From Symbiodinium natans (lineage: Eukaryota > Sar > Dinophyceae > Suessiales > Symbiodiniaceae): a DNA stretch of 64,000 nucleotides. The position numbers and the translations under genes are program-made. The notes below the pieces were generated by a model. The model had not been told where the DNA came from. It was given only the letters and a program-made list of their open reading frames with translations, and searched no databases. Positions 20,388 to 31,630 of this stretch are shown here, piece by piece. The stretch spans positions 3,174,749 to 3,238,748 of the forward strand of contig CAJNDS010000001.1 in the NCBI GenBank assembly GCA_905221605.1. Direction: 5' to 3'. Every line of letters starts with the position of its first letter. Within the stretch, counting starts at the first letter, position 1.

Positions 20388-23300
20388 TCAGAGCACACAG
20401 GTCACCACACGCTTCGGCTGTGGCTTTCTCCCAGCGTCCAAGAACACGAGACTTGAGAGCATTGTCCTGTGTCTACGATTTAGAGCAAACGAGACTTGTA
20501 TGCTTTGTTTTCTCGACTCAAGTCTATAATGTTCCCCTCCTTTGACCCTTCTTCTTTTTGGGGGTGGCTCGTTCCGGGCTGCAGGGTGCTTTGCACGTTG
20601 CAGAAAGCTGTGCACCATGAAGAACGCCTGGCACATTGACCTTTCTAGAGGCTTCATTTGTTTGGTGCTCCACTTCGACTCATTCACCGCGTCCCTCTGC
20701 AGTTCGGGATTGTATGAAGCACCACAAGAGGTCCTCACTGATTCTTCAGATACAGCATCACTGCAGTGGCTTAGGTTAACTCATGAACTGCGCTCCAATT
20801 GCTACTATGGCCTAGGCTCTTGCCATCGTAAACCTTCCCAGCGTAGAGCTTGGCTTGGAAAAGTGGAAGCGTGCAGTCACGATGCACGATGTGATGCACT
20901 TTCCCATTGTCCGATAGAGGGTATTTCTGTAGCAGCCACTCTGGAACACTTTGCACCTGCGATAACATAGCACGTGAGGCACGTGCGGCCTCATCTCCAG
21001 GTTCTTGGGCCGATGCTTCGCCTTGTCGGTCCTGCAAAAAAAAGCACAAGAGTATGACTTAGTAGTTCCACAGAGAAGGCTGCGCAAATGCCAAAATGCT
21101 CACCACACTTGGAACCTGATTCGGCTCCACGCTTTGCTGCTCTTCCTCTTCTCTGTCTTGCTCATCCATGGCACGCAGCAGTTCTTCACCGGCCCTCGTT
21201 GCTGGATCGACTTCTTCCAGCTCAGCATCGATGCTGCAGTTTCTGTCCTGGCAGGCCCGCGTGTCTATCCTGTAGTTTCTTATGCCAGCGACTTCACTGA
21301 CAGTCCTCGTCACCCTCATCTGGTCCATGAGGGCCTTCGTCGTCTTTGTTCTTCGACTTTCTTTGAGCCTCAATTTCTTTCAGCTTGGCCTCCACTGCGT
21401 CGAGAACTGCGCGATCTAGCTTCGACGCGATCACATCGCAGGTCATCATTCTTCTTACTTTTGCACCTTTTGTTGCATTCTTCGGCATTCGGACGCCCAA
21501 AGACAAGAGAAGCTCATCCATTGCGGCAGATGTGATTTTCACGATCTCGCCCGTCTTGAACAAATAGCTGGCCAAATCGAACGCGACGGTTCCCCTGCGT
21601 AGAATTACCCCACCAACTTTCTGTTCCAAGAAAGTATCAGGCACGTGGACTGTGTATTCATACAAGGAAACCTTGGTTTTGTCAGATCAAGCCCAGACAT
21701 GCAAAATGCACGCGCAGCTCACAGTGCTCAAATCGAAAGGAGAAGATTCATTGTCACCTTCGAGCACTGGAGCACGATCTCCCGAAACATGCTCCTGTGA
21801 ATTCATTCACATGAGCAAGCGAAGACTTGCGTGAGTGCCAACACGGAGGTGAAAGAAGAAAAAATAATGCAGCCCAAGTCTCGGTCCATGCTTGAAAGCA
21901 AGGGCAGGAATCTTTGCAGTTGCGTCGGAGACACACTCAGTCATAGCCTTTACGTTATTGTGCATGGCAGGAACTCTGCTTTCGTCCACGGATTTTTCTG
22001 GCAGCAATCCGACGAAGTGGAATGGAAGCTCTTCCATCTCGATGGCCTTAAGCAATCTTAATTTCTGTTTCTCTACAAAAACCACAGCTCGTCATCTAAG
22101 GGAACTGCTCCTCATATTTTGTAACTTCCACTGCAGCTCCGTGTCGTGCATGACTCCTGTTGTTCTGCCCGAGCAAAGGAAGAACTCATTGTCGAGTTTG
22201 ACCAAGCAGCCCCTGTCCAAGCACGAGGACACCCAGAAGTGCTTCGTGGCATCCACGGCAGTCTCGTTGTTCCTGTCCAGACAGCAAGAAAAATGACTAC
22301 GTGGCACAAAAAGCACAGTGCGAAACTTCATTCACGTCCAGGGCCTGGCCCATACCTTGCACGCGTGCAACCAGTTGAAGCTGTGGTGGGTCTGACTGAA
22401 GGCCGACGTGCTCTGGAAGGGCTTGAGTATCTCTTCAACCTTCAGCTTCTTGCCTTGATGCAGGAGTAAATGAACTTGATGTATTTCTGTTCTTACTGCA
22501 ATCCGAAGTTTTTCGAGTTTGCAAGACAAAAAACAAACAAATACAAGAAATATATATATATATATATATATATAGGTATTTATATATAGATATTTCTATA
22601 TATATTATAATATATTATTATTATATATTCATAATATATAAGAATATTTCATAATTATAGATACTTACATATAAATATGTATATTCTTCTCAGACGTGAC
22701 ACTCGGTGCTGCGCTGCTGGGCGACCAGATTTTGTGTTTGAGGGCACGCACGGAGTGACCGTGCCAGTCTTCCTCTGTTAACTCCACCGTCCGTGGCGTG
22801 TCCTGGGAATCAAGAATTCTGCGCTTCAGGCCTCGTACAGCCACCGTCATCAGGCTTGAGAGGGAATCCTTAAACCCACTGCAACGCTTTGCGGCTTGCT
22901 CCATCTCCCGGAAGACATGTTCGAGGTTTGCGCTTTGCCCGAAAGGCGGAAACCATGCCTCAGCCACCTGACGTACTTCAGGCTTCGCTTCGTACTTGTT
23001 CTTCTCCATGCAGGACATAAGCTCGCGGTAGTTGAAGAAGCGAACGTGAGGGCAGTTCAGGTGCAAGGTCTTCTTGGCTTGGGCGCTCCAGCTTTCTATG
23101 TCCAGAATCATGGACCATTCCTCTTTGGCCGCTGCCAGCGTTTCTCCAATCACCATCTCGTCTGCGTGCGGGCTGGCCAACACGGCAGCTCTGCAAGGGA
23201 AAGACTGCAGATACAGCCCATATTCTTTCAGCTCGTGCGCGCATGCAAGATAAGCAAGCAGCTGCTCCACTAGAATTTCGTGCTCCACGTCGGTTCGTCG

Positions 23301-26300
23301 AAATGTGAAGGCCAGAACCTTGTCTACGTGTCGGACTTATAAGAACAAAAGGACGGAAAAGAAGGCACGCTCGGAGTTCCTTTTTCCCCCCCCCCCCCAC
23401 ACAGCATCGCGCCGCGTCTTGCACGTAAGGCAAGTAGTGTGTGTTGAGAAACACACCTTGTCGGAGACATGGTTTGCTTGTTGGCGAATTAGGAGGTCAC
23501 TCAACGTCCTTCATGTGCTCACACATCTGGGAGGCAGCGTCTCGGACTGATTGTTTGAAGAGGGCGTACTGCTTTTCCCACTTTCTTTTCGAGGCGGCGG
23601 TCGTGTCGGGAAACGCTGGGCGACTTTCGGGTGAAGATTGCCACATTTTCTGCGCCGACTTGAAAACCTCTTCCTCGATGAACGTGGCTAGGACCCTCTC
23701 TCTCTTGGCAATAGCCTTTCGGACTTGCTCGGACTTCTCTTCCATTCCAAGCTGGGCCGCCATTGCCACGCTATGCTACTCCAGTATTTGAGCACTGACA
23801 TTCACGCAGCACGAAGAGAAGGCAAGATGAGACGCAACTGGACTTGCTGCAACTTCTGCGAATTTAGACAGCCATGTCGCATTCTCGTTCGCCACGACTG
23901 CGGTGTCTGCTTCATGGCCGAGCGTGCAGCTGGACAGGGCATCCCAGGCCAGGGCGCGCATTGTCTTGGAGTGATGGCCCTTGTTGAACTTCAGAACCAC
24001 ATTGTGTAGCCCGTGCAATATCTTCGCATCTTTTTGCTTAGATGAACAGTGGAATGTGTGGAATATGAAACCATCGTAAATCATGACGCTGAGAATTGGG
24101 AAGCATGAACTAGTTTCGGCTCAAAGTCTTACCGACTCATGAACCATATTCGTCATTGCTGTCTGAAACCAGACAAGGCGCGAGCTGCACTGCAAGGTCT
24201 CGGAATGGAGCCATGAGCACTCTGGTCGATTTGAAGAGAGCGTACACACTCTCATCAAGCAGCGCCTTAGTTTGTCGGGGCTAGAAGCATTCCTGCAGTT
24301 TGGGCTTGCGTCACATGGACTAGCGGCTACTCAAGGTAAGCTGCTCTGATGCACGTGTCCAGCACTTTGTCGTACGGTTTCTCAGAGGCGTTGGTCTTGG
24401 ACATGACGGCGTATGGGTTCACCCCGACCTGCAGATCACAGCTCAGTCTCGGCAATGCCCCTCTCCTCATTGACAAGACCGGAGCCTCTATGCCGGCCCA
24501 GAATATGAGAAGCAATGTTGAGGAAAACTGGCATCTCATCGAGGCAAAAGTCCAAGCACACCACCGTTTAAACTCGAAGCTCTCCGTGTGGCTCCTTTGA
24601 ATTCAGTAGCAGTACCACGGCACGCGTTGTTTATGCCAGTTGCTCCGAAACATGCAGCAGAGTCTCCGAACAACCTTGCCCAGGATATCCATCGTCCTCT
24701 GGAAGTTATCCTTTTCTTCGCCACGTGTGTCAAGTCCATTCCTTAGATTTAGAACAGCAAGACAAACACTGCTTTGGAAGCCACCGCGAGCCAAGGCTCT
24801 CGATGAGAATATCTCTTTGGAACATCTCCATGAGCAAGTCCTTCGGCTGAGCCTCGGTTGTTTTTCAGTTCGGGCGTTCGGCAAAGGTTCTCTTTGTAGG
24901 TAAGCAGCTATGTTCAAGTAGCGCCGGCCGGCTTCAGCAAGCTTGTTACCCATGGCGCCGGTGTTCCAGGGCGTCCTGCGGCATCGGAAAAGCCAAGAGG
25001 TCAACGATGTCATGCCTCGCACGAGTGGGCAGCGCACAGCAGAGCGATCCTGACGCTGCAAGGCTCATCCTGAACTGCCCAGCCACGCTTCATGAGAGGA
25101 GTCGACTTCAGAACCCTTTGGCAATGCGCGTGTAGTTTGTGCCTTGGATTCTCAGACTTGTTAAGGGTCTCAGCAGGAAAGGAACGAAGCTTAAAACCTC
25201 TGAACAGTTTCGAACAAGACGCGACTCGTCGCGGTTGAGTCCCACGGCTGCACCCTTGCTAGCTAAATACTGGAACGCTGCGAACAACGGCCCGCCCTCG
25301 TCGGGCGCAAGAACCAGTCTTGTGTGCGTGTTGTGAAAGGGCACATCGAACCGTGACTCTCCGCTCACTGCGTTCACAACGAAGGCCATATCCACGCCCT
25401 CGATGACGTGATGATGACGTGTCTCGGCAACACGGTCCACCGGCTGTAGCAAGTCTTGCGGGAAGATGTCGTCGAAGTCAATGTTTACGTGCTGCAAGAC
25501 GTGCATCACTGCTTTCATGTTTTCTTTCGCATCGACTCTCTCCTGCTGGATTTCGTTCAGGGCTCGCGGCCTTGATATTTTCTTGAGCAGAAACATAAGA
25601 ACAACTCAAGGCCCTATCCTGGGATTTGATTTGAGTTGAGTAGCATCTTGGGGCGATGTTCTTCACTCTTGGGCTTTGCCACCAGTCGCTCAGTGCAAGA
25701 GTCGGCTACGCGGGCAGCCGCAGTCATCTTTGTGCCGGTATCCACACTGCTAGCGTGAAGATCACTCATCCTTTGCAGAGTAAGCACTGCTGCGAAGTCA
25801 TTCACAGCCACGACTGGCAACCAAACCTGAGCTTGCCCGCTCGTTTTTGTTTGTTTGCGGTGACTTGCAAGTCTCCGACAAGGGGCGTCCATCTTTCCTT
25901 TGGGGCTTGCGTCACATAGGATGGAGATGCTGCGAAAACTCTGGGATTTCAGCTCCTGCGCATAGCGAACTGAAGCGTGTGACATACGTGCACGCTGCAA
26001 GGGGGCCTCTGAAACACTCTTCGTGGCGGAGACCAGATGCCGGAACACAAAGTCGGCAGTTGTCCTGAAGCGTGACAGAAATGTTAAACCACAAGTACGA
26101 CACTGACATTTTCGAACGTTAGCCACAGCACGCCTCGAGTAGTGGGCAGGCTTGATGTCGTCCAGGCCCACAGACTCCAGTGTGGAATCTGCGTTGTCAC
26201 TCATGAAGCCTCCCCCTCGACTCAGGAACCTTTCAACTGCCAGTTGGTTGGAGACTTTGGGTTCTCCTCTCAGCTCGCGGCCGTCCCTTGGCTGCATGTG

Positions 26301-26600
26301 TGAACAGCTGCACTGAAAGCATGTTGCAAATTTCACAAAATCCATATTTTTCCTTGCTACTTTTGCTGCAGGGTTTCTTTTTGGCGGGGTGTAGCAAATC
26401 CTCCGGAGCGGGCTGAGGCATTCGAGTCTTCAGTATGCTGGGTAGATGACTCTCTGCAAGTTGACCCACCCGATGCAGGAAGCGGCGTTGCAGCCGTGCA
26501 TATTTGACACCGTCCTGCATCAACATCAGTAGCGTCGTATGACCCACAATCCAAGTATGCTAAACACCCAACAAACGGTCCTGAAAAGCCTCGTCGTGGG
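20388..26600 (-). CDS. Large multi-exon gene on the minus strand, dinoflagellate DEGG/FPPFG-type protein, function unknown
   Basis: Open minus-strand segments follow one another from about 26600 down to 20388, separated by short introns that lack telomere arrays. In order, main pieces are near 26500-26100 (AVERFLSRGGGFMSDNADST), 26075-25615, 25596-25108 (RLVLAPDEGGPLFAAFQYLA), 24990-24600, 24560-24330, 24085-23830, 23770-23500, 23290-22690 (FPPFGQSANLEHVFREMEQA), 22470-22340, 22300-22100, 22085-21880, 21665-21294, 21250-21100, 21050-20770 and 20740-20388. The arrangement APDEGG...FAAxxYL followed by a long helical region, KEYGLYLQSFPCR, FPPFG...EHVFRxME and a basic SLGxxxPKNATKGAK segment near the C-terminus resembles a very large unnamed protein family I remember from Symbiodinium genomes. 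Copies there number in the hundreds, which suggests a mobile or virus-like origin; that is an inference. Exact exon ends were not all resolved, and the region could hold two genes. Confidence 0.6.
21294..21665 (-). CDS. Exon group near the C-terminus, SLGVRMPKNATKGAKVRRMM
   Basis: YEYTVHVPDTFLEQKVGGVI, LRRGTVAFDLASYLFKTGEI, VKITSAAMDELLLSLGVRMP, KNATKGAKVRRMM, then a charged coiled stretch (DRAVLDAVEAKLKEIEAQRK, SKNKDDEG). The helix-NATKGAK-helix layout could be a SAP-like nucleic-acid-binding fold; this is a guess. Confidence 0.5.
   Translation of the reverse strand: MYEYTVHVPDTFLEQKVGGVILRRGTVAFDLASYLFKTGEIVKITSAAMDELLLSLGVRMPKNATKGAKVRRMMTCDVIASKLDRAVLDAVEAKLKEIEAQRKSKNKDDEGPHGPDEGDEDCQ
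22545..22680 (+). repeat. AT-rich (TA)n tract in an intron
   Basis: TATATA runs and ATTATAATATATTATTATAT; no coding potential. Confidence 0.9.
22690..23290 (-). CDS. Exon with FPPFGQSANLEHVFREMEQA (part of the same gene)
   Basis: About 200 residues open without interruption: EHEILVEQLLAYLACAHELK, EYGLYLQSFPCRAAVLASPH, ..., AWFPPFGQSANLEHVFREME, QAAKRCSGFKDSLSSLMTVA. It is mostly helical. The exon ends near an AT-rich intron at 22545-22680. It is the longest single exon of the gene. Confidence 0.65.
25108..25596 (-). CDS. Exon group with the APDEGG motif (part of the 20.4-26.6 kb gene)
   Basis: Reads RPRALNEIQQERVDAKENMK, AVMHVLQHVNIDFDDIFPQD, ..., HNTHTRLVLAPDEGGPLFAA, FQYLASKGAAVGLNRDE. 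The hydrophobic-PDEGG-aromatic block followed by Tyr-Leu is the part I recognise best. The last third (VRNCSEVLSFVPFLLRP) probably includes an intron. Confidence 0.6.
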   Translation of the reverse strand: MFLLKKISRPRALNEIQQERVDAKENMKAVMHVLQHVNIDFDDIFPQDLLQPVDRVAETRHHHVIEGVDMAFVVNAVSGESRFDVPFHNTHTRLVLAPDEGGPLFAAFQYLASKGAAVGLNRDESRLVRNCSEVLSFVPFLLRPLTSLRIQGTNYTRIAKGF

Positions 26601-26659
26601 GCATTCGGAAAAGGAACCAAGCGAATACGCATAAGCGGATACCTGACATGTAAAAGGGT

Positions 26660-26700
26660 TAGGCTTCTATATAGGGTTTAGGGTTTAGGGTTTAGGGGTC
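26660..26700 (+). repeat. Short TTTAGGG array
   Basis: Four units at 26678-26700, the only telomere-like array between 20.3 and 27.1 kb. It separates two groups of minus-strand exons. Confidence 0.85.
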
Positions 26701-26984
26701 AAGGGAGTCTTGGGGTTCTTGGGGCGAAGGTGCGGTTGGCCTGTCTGGAGCTTCCGCTGGCTCGGAGTGAGAAGCTTGTGCTGGCGCCACCTGTCCGCAA
26801 GGAAAAATGCCAGGTTCTTTATTCCTTAAAAGCAGCAGTCATGACCAGCCTCTGTGTCATCCCGCAGAAGTCCAGAAAAGTCTCAAGGCTCTCACGCTCA
26901 ACACAGCCCATGCGTATCTTCAAGAGACCTCGCAAGAAACAAAATCGTCCGTTAATTTCGCTTTGTAATCTAAGACAGACAAAT

Positions 26985-28030
26985 GACATTCAGCTTGACC
27001 CGGCAGCAAGTCCAAGTCTGCATCCGCTGGGACGCAGCAGCCAACGATGACTTCAAAAGCGAGGATCGATGCCTTCTGTAGGTCAGGCTTGCAGCCACGC
27101 ACTTGCAAACCAACGCCGACCTGGCCACGAGAACGCGTAGTAGGGTTCGGTGTTTAGGGTTAAGGGTTGGTAGTTCAGGGTTAGGCCTTGATTGCAGGCA
27201 TGGGACAGCAAAGATTGCACCAGCTGTTGTCATGCCGTCGAAGTTCAGTCTTAGCCGGTCTGTGTCCACGGCCGAACTCCTTCCACGGTATTCTTGCTTC
27301 CTCACGATGTGGACGGAGATGTCCAGCTTCCATGCTTTGGCCAACGTGAACCCTTGCTGGTCACCCCTGGGCTGATTCAACGTGGGAGCAGTGGCTGGGA
27401 GTCCCCCTTCCAAAAACAAATGCAAACAAGATACAATTTCGTAAACCAATTGTGGAAGGCTTGACTGCGGCCCATGACTTTCCACAGTTCTTGCGTCCTC
27501 CAGAGATACACGTAGCCTTCACAGGATTCCTCCGGAACCTTTTACAGGGTTCAGGGGCTGGGTTTTAGGGCTTAGGGTCTTCAAACGTACAAACTCGGAG
27601 AGCAACCATTGAGCCTTGTGCATCTGGAAGACTCCCTGAAAACCGTTGCGCGTTTGAAGATAAAGCAGCTCCGTGTCCACGCATCGTTTGGGCGTGCTCT
27701 GGCTTTCAGGTGACGTGCTGGGAGAGCCCGCTACATCAGCGGGCTGCTGGGTTGGTTCTTCCTGGAAGAACCGGGGCCGCACGTGCAAGCCCATCTCAGA
27801 GCATCTTTCGCGGTACTCATCCAGCGTCTCCTAAAACAAAGCAGGCATGGATCAGGGGCCAAACAAAATACCACAAAGGTCTGTCCAAAATGTCGAGGCT
27901 CCTCCCACCCAAGTTTGGAAATCTCTTGCCGGCCCAGGGATCTGCCAGCATACAGCGCCGAATCTATGAAGCTGATCTTCTCGTGAAACTTCTGTTTTAA
28001 AACAGATGCATTCTCTGGATCACTCGCAGA
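26985..28030 (-). CDS. Minus-strand exon group, unidentified
   Basis: Three pieces look coding. At about 28030-27890: ENASVLKQKFHEKISFIDSA, LYAGRSLGRQEISKLGWEEP, RHFGQT, ending at a donor GTGGTATT. At about 27832-27590: after TTTGTTTTAG, ETLDEYRERCSEMGLHVRPR, FFQEEPTQQPADVAGSPSTS, ELLYLQTRNGFQGVFQMHKA, QWLLSEFVRL. At about 27410-27200: GGLPATAPTLNQPRGDQQGF, TLAKAWKLDISVHIVRKQEY, RGRSSAVDTDRLRLNFDGMT. They may be the upstream part of the gene at 20.4-26.6 kb or a separate gene. A few TTTAGGG-type units interrupt at 27140-27180 and 27545-27580. Confidence 0.45.
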
Positions 28031-28040
28031 CCTGCCGGGC

Positions 28041-28213
28041 GAGGCAGCACGCAATAGATTTGAGGCAGCACGCTAGCTGAGGCAGCACGCTGAAAACAGG
28101 AATCTGGGCCCAGGCACTCCAGTATTTCTTTGAGTCTCTCGGCAAGCCATGTTCGGTCGGCCATTCCTGAGCTGAGCAAGGTTGGGCTAGATTGGCTGTG
28201 TGTGCTCACCAGC

Positions 28214-28250
<37 letters not shown>

Positions 28251-28564
28251 ACCAAGCCCCCCCCCTCCCCCCCAAAAAAAAAAACGCAAACTGGAAATTG
28301 AGGCAGCACGCACCTAGCAAAATCGAGGCAGCACGCTCCATTTTGCTTTGGTGTAAATGGCCAGGGTGGTTTATGGGGGTTTTCCGGCCGCCAGAGATTT
28401 CAGAGTGCTGCCTCAACTTTTTGTGCCGTTACAGTGCACGCACACGGCCAGCGGCCCCCAGGCAGCTGGCACGTCTGGGCGGGAGCTAGAACGTACGCGT
28501 GCCAGGCAGCACGCAGGTAACCGAGGAAGCACGTCGCGCTCGTCGTGCGTGTGAGGCAGCACGC
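28041..28564 (+). repeat. Dispersed 12-bp motif GAGGCAGCACGC plus a poly-C tract
   Basis: Copies at 28041, 28062, 28079, 28300, 28325, 28504 (AGGCAGCACGC) and 28553, a variant at 28523 (GAGGAAGCACG), an inverted copy at 28405 (GTGCTGCCTC), and an outlying copy at 36269. A C-rich stretch (mostly poly-C, 28208-28270) followed by poly-A lies between them. Confidence 0.8.
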
Positions 28565-28744
28565 ACCACAGCGAATAGCAAATGAGGTTTCCGTGATCCC
28601 TTTTAGTTGCACTCAAACCACTGGAATCCCGAAACAAGAGAACCGAGGGGCCAAACCTGACAGAAAAGAACCTGAACAAAGCCAAGAGTCCCCTAGCCGA
28701 GATTGCACAGCTTGCGAAAAGCACAGGATGCTAGAGTTTAGGGG

Positions 28745-29080
28745 CTTTGGCCTAGGGTTTTGAGTTTGGAGCTCCAGGCTGGCCGATACAGGGCCTCTAA
28801 GGGCTAGGGTGGGGGGTTTAGGGTTGAGGAGTTCAGGTTTCGCGGGCTTAGGGTTTAGGGTCTAGGGCTTATAGTTTAGTGTTCAATCCTAAACCCTAAA
28901 CCCTAAAGCCTAGACCCTAAACCCTAAACCCTAAACCCTAAACTGAACCCTAAACCCTAAACCCTAAACCCTAAGCCCTAAACCCTAAACCCTAAACCCT
29001 AAACCCGAAACCCTAACCCTAAACCCTCACCCTAAACCCTAAACCCTAAACCCTTAACTTTTAAACAGCCCTAAACCCTA
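28745..29080 (+). repeat. TTTAGGG units facing a CCCTAAA array
   Basis: G-strand variants at 28750-28875 face a CCCTAAA array at 28887-29055. The two halves are complementary and adjacent, so this stretch is itself a large imperfect inverted repeat. Confidence 0.8.
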
Positions 29081-29423
29081 GACCCTAAAACCTTAAACAC
29101 TAAACCAACCCTCTGTCCTATGCTGAGCATAGACGCTGCAGAAGGGGGGCGTGCATACTGGAGCCTTGTTAAGACAGGAAGCATGAGAGAACACCTGTCT
29201 GAATTCATAAAAACTGCACGGTTGAAAGAGTTCCTTTTCGGGTCCTGTGGACAGAAGTGCTCGGCCGAGCCTTTCCGGTGCACCCCCCCCCTAGTCTGAA
29301 AGCAGCAACTACTTCAGTCGCCGGCATTGAGGCGGTTTTTGCTCGGCGTGACCTGGCAAGTTTAGGGTTTAGGGTTTAGGATCTAGGGGTTAGGGTTTAG
29401 GGTCAGGGCTTAGAGGCAAGGGG
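29081..29423 (+). other. Unique DNA between arrays
   Basis: No supported gene. TTTAGGG variants at 29358-29404. Confidence 0.4.
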
Positions 29424-30204
29424 CTAGGGTTGAGGGGAATCCCAGAAGGCCTGGTTGTCCTTCATAGTCTGGGCCCAAGCATCAAACATCTGCTTGCCCT
29501 TGATGCTCATCTTATTGTAGAAATCTTTGGAGTCTCCAAGATGGTCCTTCAAGGCTCCTGGAGCGTGCATACTTGGACTAGACAAGCGGACTTTCAAGAG
29601 CAAGACCGGTTTTTCAGTCAGTCCTGGCTCAGCACAGCAATCGTAGACAGTGTCTGGGGTGTACATCTGCTCTCGGATCAAAATTTGCAGCATGAGCCGA
29701 ATGTCCGGCCTGATGCTAAGAGCAGCAGACAAGGTCCACTTGGAAGGTTTCTTTTAGGGGGGGACGAAAATGACAAGGCCCTCACGGCGACATATTCTCG
29801 GGCACACTCTTCAGGACACCCATGTGGAAATTGTGAATGTCATCCTTCAGGTCCTTGGCCACGCTGGACCAGAACTTGGGGGCGTCGCAGTCGTCGTCCT
29901 CCACCTTCTGCTTCTTCGGATTCTTGCCAAACTTTGCTGTGAACAAGTCCTCGTCCGAGGACTCCTGGTTTACGCCTTTGGAGGTCTCCTCATCATTGTC
30001 CTCTTCCTCGTCCTCCTCTGGCTCCTCCTCTCCTTCCTCCTGAAAGTCTTCCCGGCGCACCAGCTGGCCTGAGGAGACGCTCATTGGTTTCGATTCTTCC
30101 TCCCGGTCCCGCTTTCCCTTTCCTCCTGCACGCCGGGAATTCCTTGCACTGTTCGTTGTGCTTGTCTTCAGGCTTTTCTGAAGGTCAGACAGGGCCTCCT
30201 GCAC
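29424..30204 (-). CDS. Minus-strand exons: acidic/basic protein, unidentified
   Basis: Two pieces. At 30204-29782: [20 protein letters not shown], a basic [11 protein letters not shown] block, then an acidic run [78 protein letters not shown]. At 29732-29424: [33 protein letters not shown], ..., [31 protein letters not shown]. Acid-basic alternation suggests a nuclear protein. No family is recognised. Confidence 0.45.
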
Positions 30205-30234
30205 ACGTATGCATGTCTACATGTTGGAAACACG

Positions 30235-30365
30235 CAGACACACAGACACAGACACACAGACACAGACACACAGACACAGACACGCGCACACACACACACA
30301 CTCTCTCACACACACACAGACACACACAGAGACACAGACCCACAGCCTGACGCGGACAGACACAC
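30235..30365 (+). repeat. CA/GACA microsatellite
   Basis: ACACAGACAC units, then (CA)n and CTCTCACACA. Open frames across it are artefacts. Confidence 0.9.
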
Positions 30366-30644
30366 GCAGTCTGCAACCGGGGAAAAGAAGCAGGTCCTTT
30401 TTGAGCTCGTTCATTCGGTCATGCAGCACCAAGTCCAAGGCTGCTTTCGTGGTCCTCTTTGCCCTGAGGCCCCAAAAAAGGCACTTTCCAAAAACAAACA
30501 CACGAAGAAACAGAGAAGCAAGACAGCATACTTTAAGTGCAGCCTGCAGTTCTTCCGCATCAGAGCACGTACGACTTTGCAGCCATCTCGCAAGCTCGCA
30601 AGGTTGACGATGTTCACGTTGGCCAGCGTCTTGCCAGTGCCTGG
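30366..30644 (-). CDS. Minus-strand exon candidates, unidentified
   Basis: Minus frames at 30411-30617 include [20 protein letters not shown], which fits a helix, and a segment [20 protein letters not shown] followed by KKDLLL. The latter could continue directly into the acidic protein at 30204. Support is moderate to weak. Confidence 0.35.
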
Positions 30645-30740
30645 GTCAGGGTTTAGGGTTTAGGGTTTAGGGTTTAGGGTTTAGGGTTTAGGGTTTAGGG
30701 TGTAGGGTGTAGGGTGTAGGGTTTAGGGAGTTCACGGCTC
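30645..30740 (+). repeat. TTTAGGG array with GTGTAGGG tail
   Basis: About eight TTTAGGG units then GTGTAGG variants. Confidence 0.9.
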
Positions 30741-31147
30741 TGGTGCTTCAGGGCTCGAGGTCTCGTAAGGGGTAAAAGGGAGAGGGTTTAGTACTGTTGG
30801 GTTCGGGTCCTGGAACCACCCCATGGTTGAGTAGAGGCTTCCCTGCATTTCTGAGCAAGAACTCTTGAAGAACGTAGCACAGGCTACAACCCGAGCCGTA
30901 AACCCTCAACCCTCAACACCCTAAACCCTATAAGCCGAACCCCCCGAACCCTAAACCCTGTACGCGAAACCCTAAACCTGAACCCTGATCCCTGAAGCCC
31001 GAAACCATAAGCAAAGAGGTGGAGAGTTTATGGGGTGTACTGCTTGGCTTGTGTCCTCTACAGTAGATGGCAACAGCAAGATTCCTTTTGCATCTGCACA
31101 AGTCGGAAGAGACTCTGATAACCGCGCGGAACTGCCCAGCCGGGAAG
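30741..31147 (+). other. Interval with degenerate CCCTAAA units
   Basis: CCCTAAA variants at 30898-31005; otherwise unique, no gene seen. It is the 3' flank of the ORF at 31148-31630. Confidence 0.4.
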
Positions 31148-31630
31148 CTAGTCTAGCAGATCCAGTTCACCTTGCAAGACGATTGCATACTCTGACTCCA
31201 GCCAAACACGAACTGCTTTCCAGTTCAGCTCAATCCCATTCAGGCGTGTCTCGAGAGACTCAAAGAAAGAGATTACATCTAGCATGCGCGGCACGTCATG
31301 GTGCGTGACCAGGTGTACTGGATGCTCACCATGTGCCGTGTGTTCCCAGGACGGGAGAGCAGTTGTGACCCACTCGGGACACCAAGGGTTGCTGTAGCGC
31401 AAAGAGGTTAACGCGTCCATGCAGGGCATATACAACTGTGCATCAGATCGGGGCCAACGACGGTAGCAGTAGGACTCTTTAAGCGTCTCTCTCAAGCACT
31501 CCAGCTCGAGATCAAGCCAATTCTCAATCTCAGCAATGGTTTTACCCCAGCTCAGCTTTGCACGGGCCTCCCAGATCCAGACACGGGTGTTGTCATCCAT
31601 GGCAGGAGATGTAGATGTACTGCTAGCCAT
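31148..31630 (-). CDS. Compact 160-residue ORF, unidentified, intact
   Basis: A single open frame from ATG 31630 to TAG 31148. It reads MASSTSTSPAMDDNTRVWIW, EARAKLSWGKTIAEIENWLD, LELECLRETLKESYCYRRWP, RSDAQLYMPCMDALTSLRYS, NPWCPEWVTTALPSW, ..., VRVWLESEYAIVLQGELDLL. It is rich in Trp and acidic residues and ends cleanly before repeat DNA. An acceptor (GCCAG) lies 2 bases before the ATG, so the frame could instead be the last exon of a longer minus-strand gene. No family is recognised. Confidence 0.55.
   Translation of the reverse strand: MASSTSTSPAMDDNTRVWIWEARAKLSWGKTIAEIENWLDLELECLRETLKESYCYRRWPRSDAQLYMPCMDALTSLRYSNPWCPEWVTTALPSWEHTAHGEHPVHLVTHHDVPRMLDVISFFESLETRLNGIELNWKAVRVWLESEYAIVLQGELDLLD

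Noticed and set aside
21005..21535. Plus-strand 176-residue ORF
   Set aside because: It lies opposite the better-supported minus-strand exons with SLGVRMPKNATKG; no plus-strand splice signals were found.
28041..28564. CRISPR array
   Set aside because: The 12-bp units have irregular spacing, one is inverted and no cas genes exist; the genome is eukaryotic.
29430..29942. Plus-strand 170-residue ORF
   Set aside because: Shadow of the acidic minus-strand exons at 29424-30204.
30084..30607. Asp-Thr-His repeat protein
   Set aside because: CA/GACA microsatellite read in frame.
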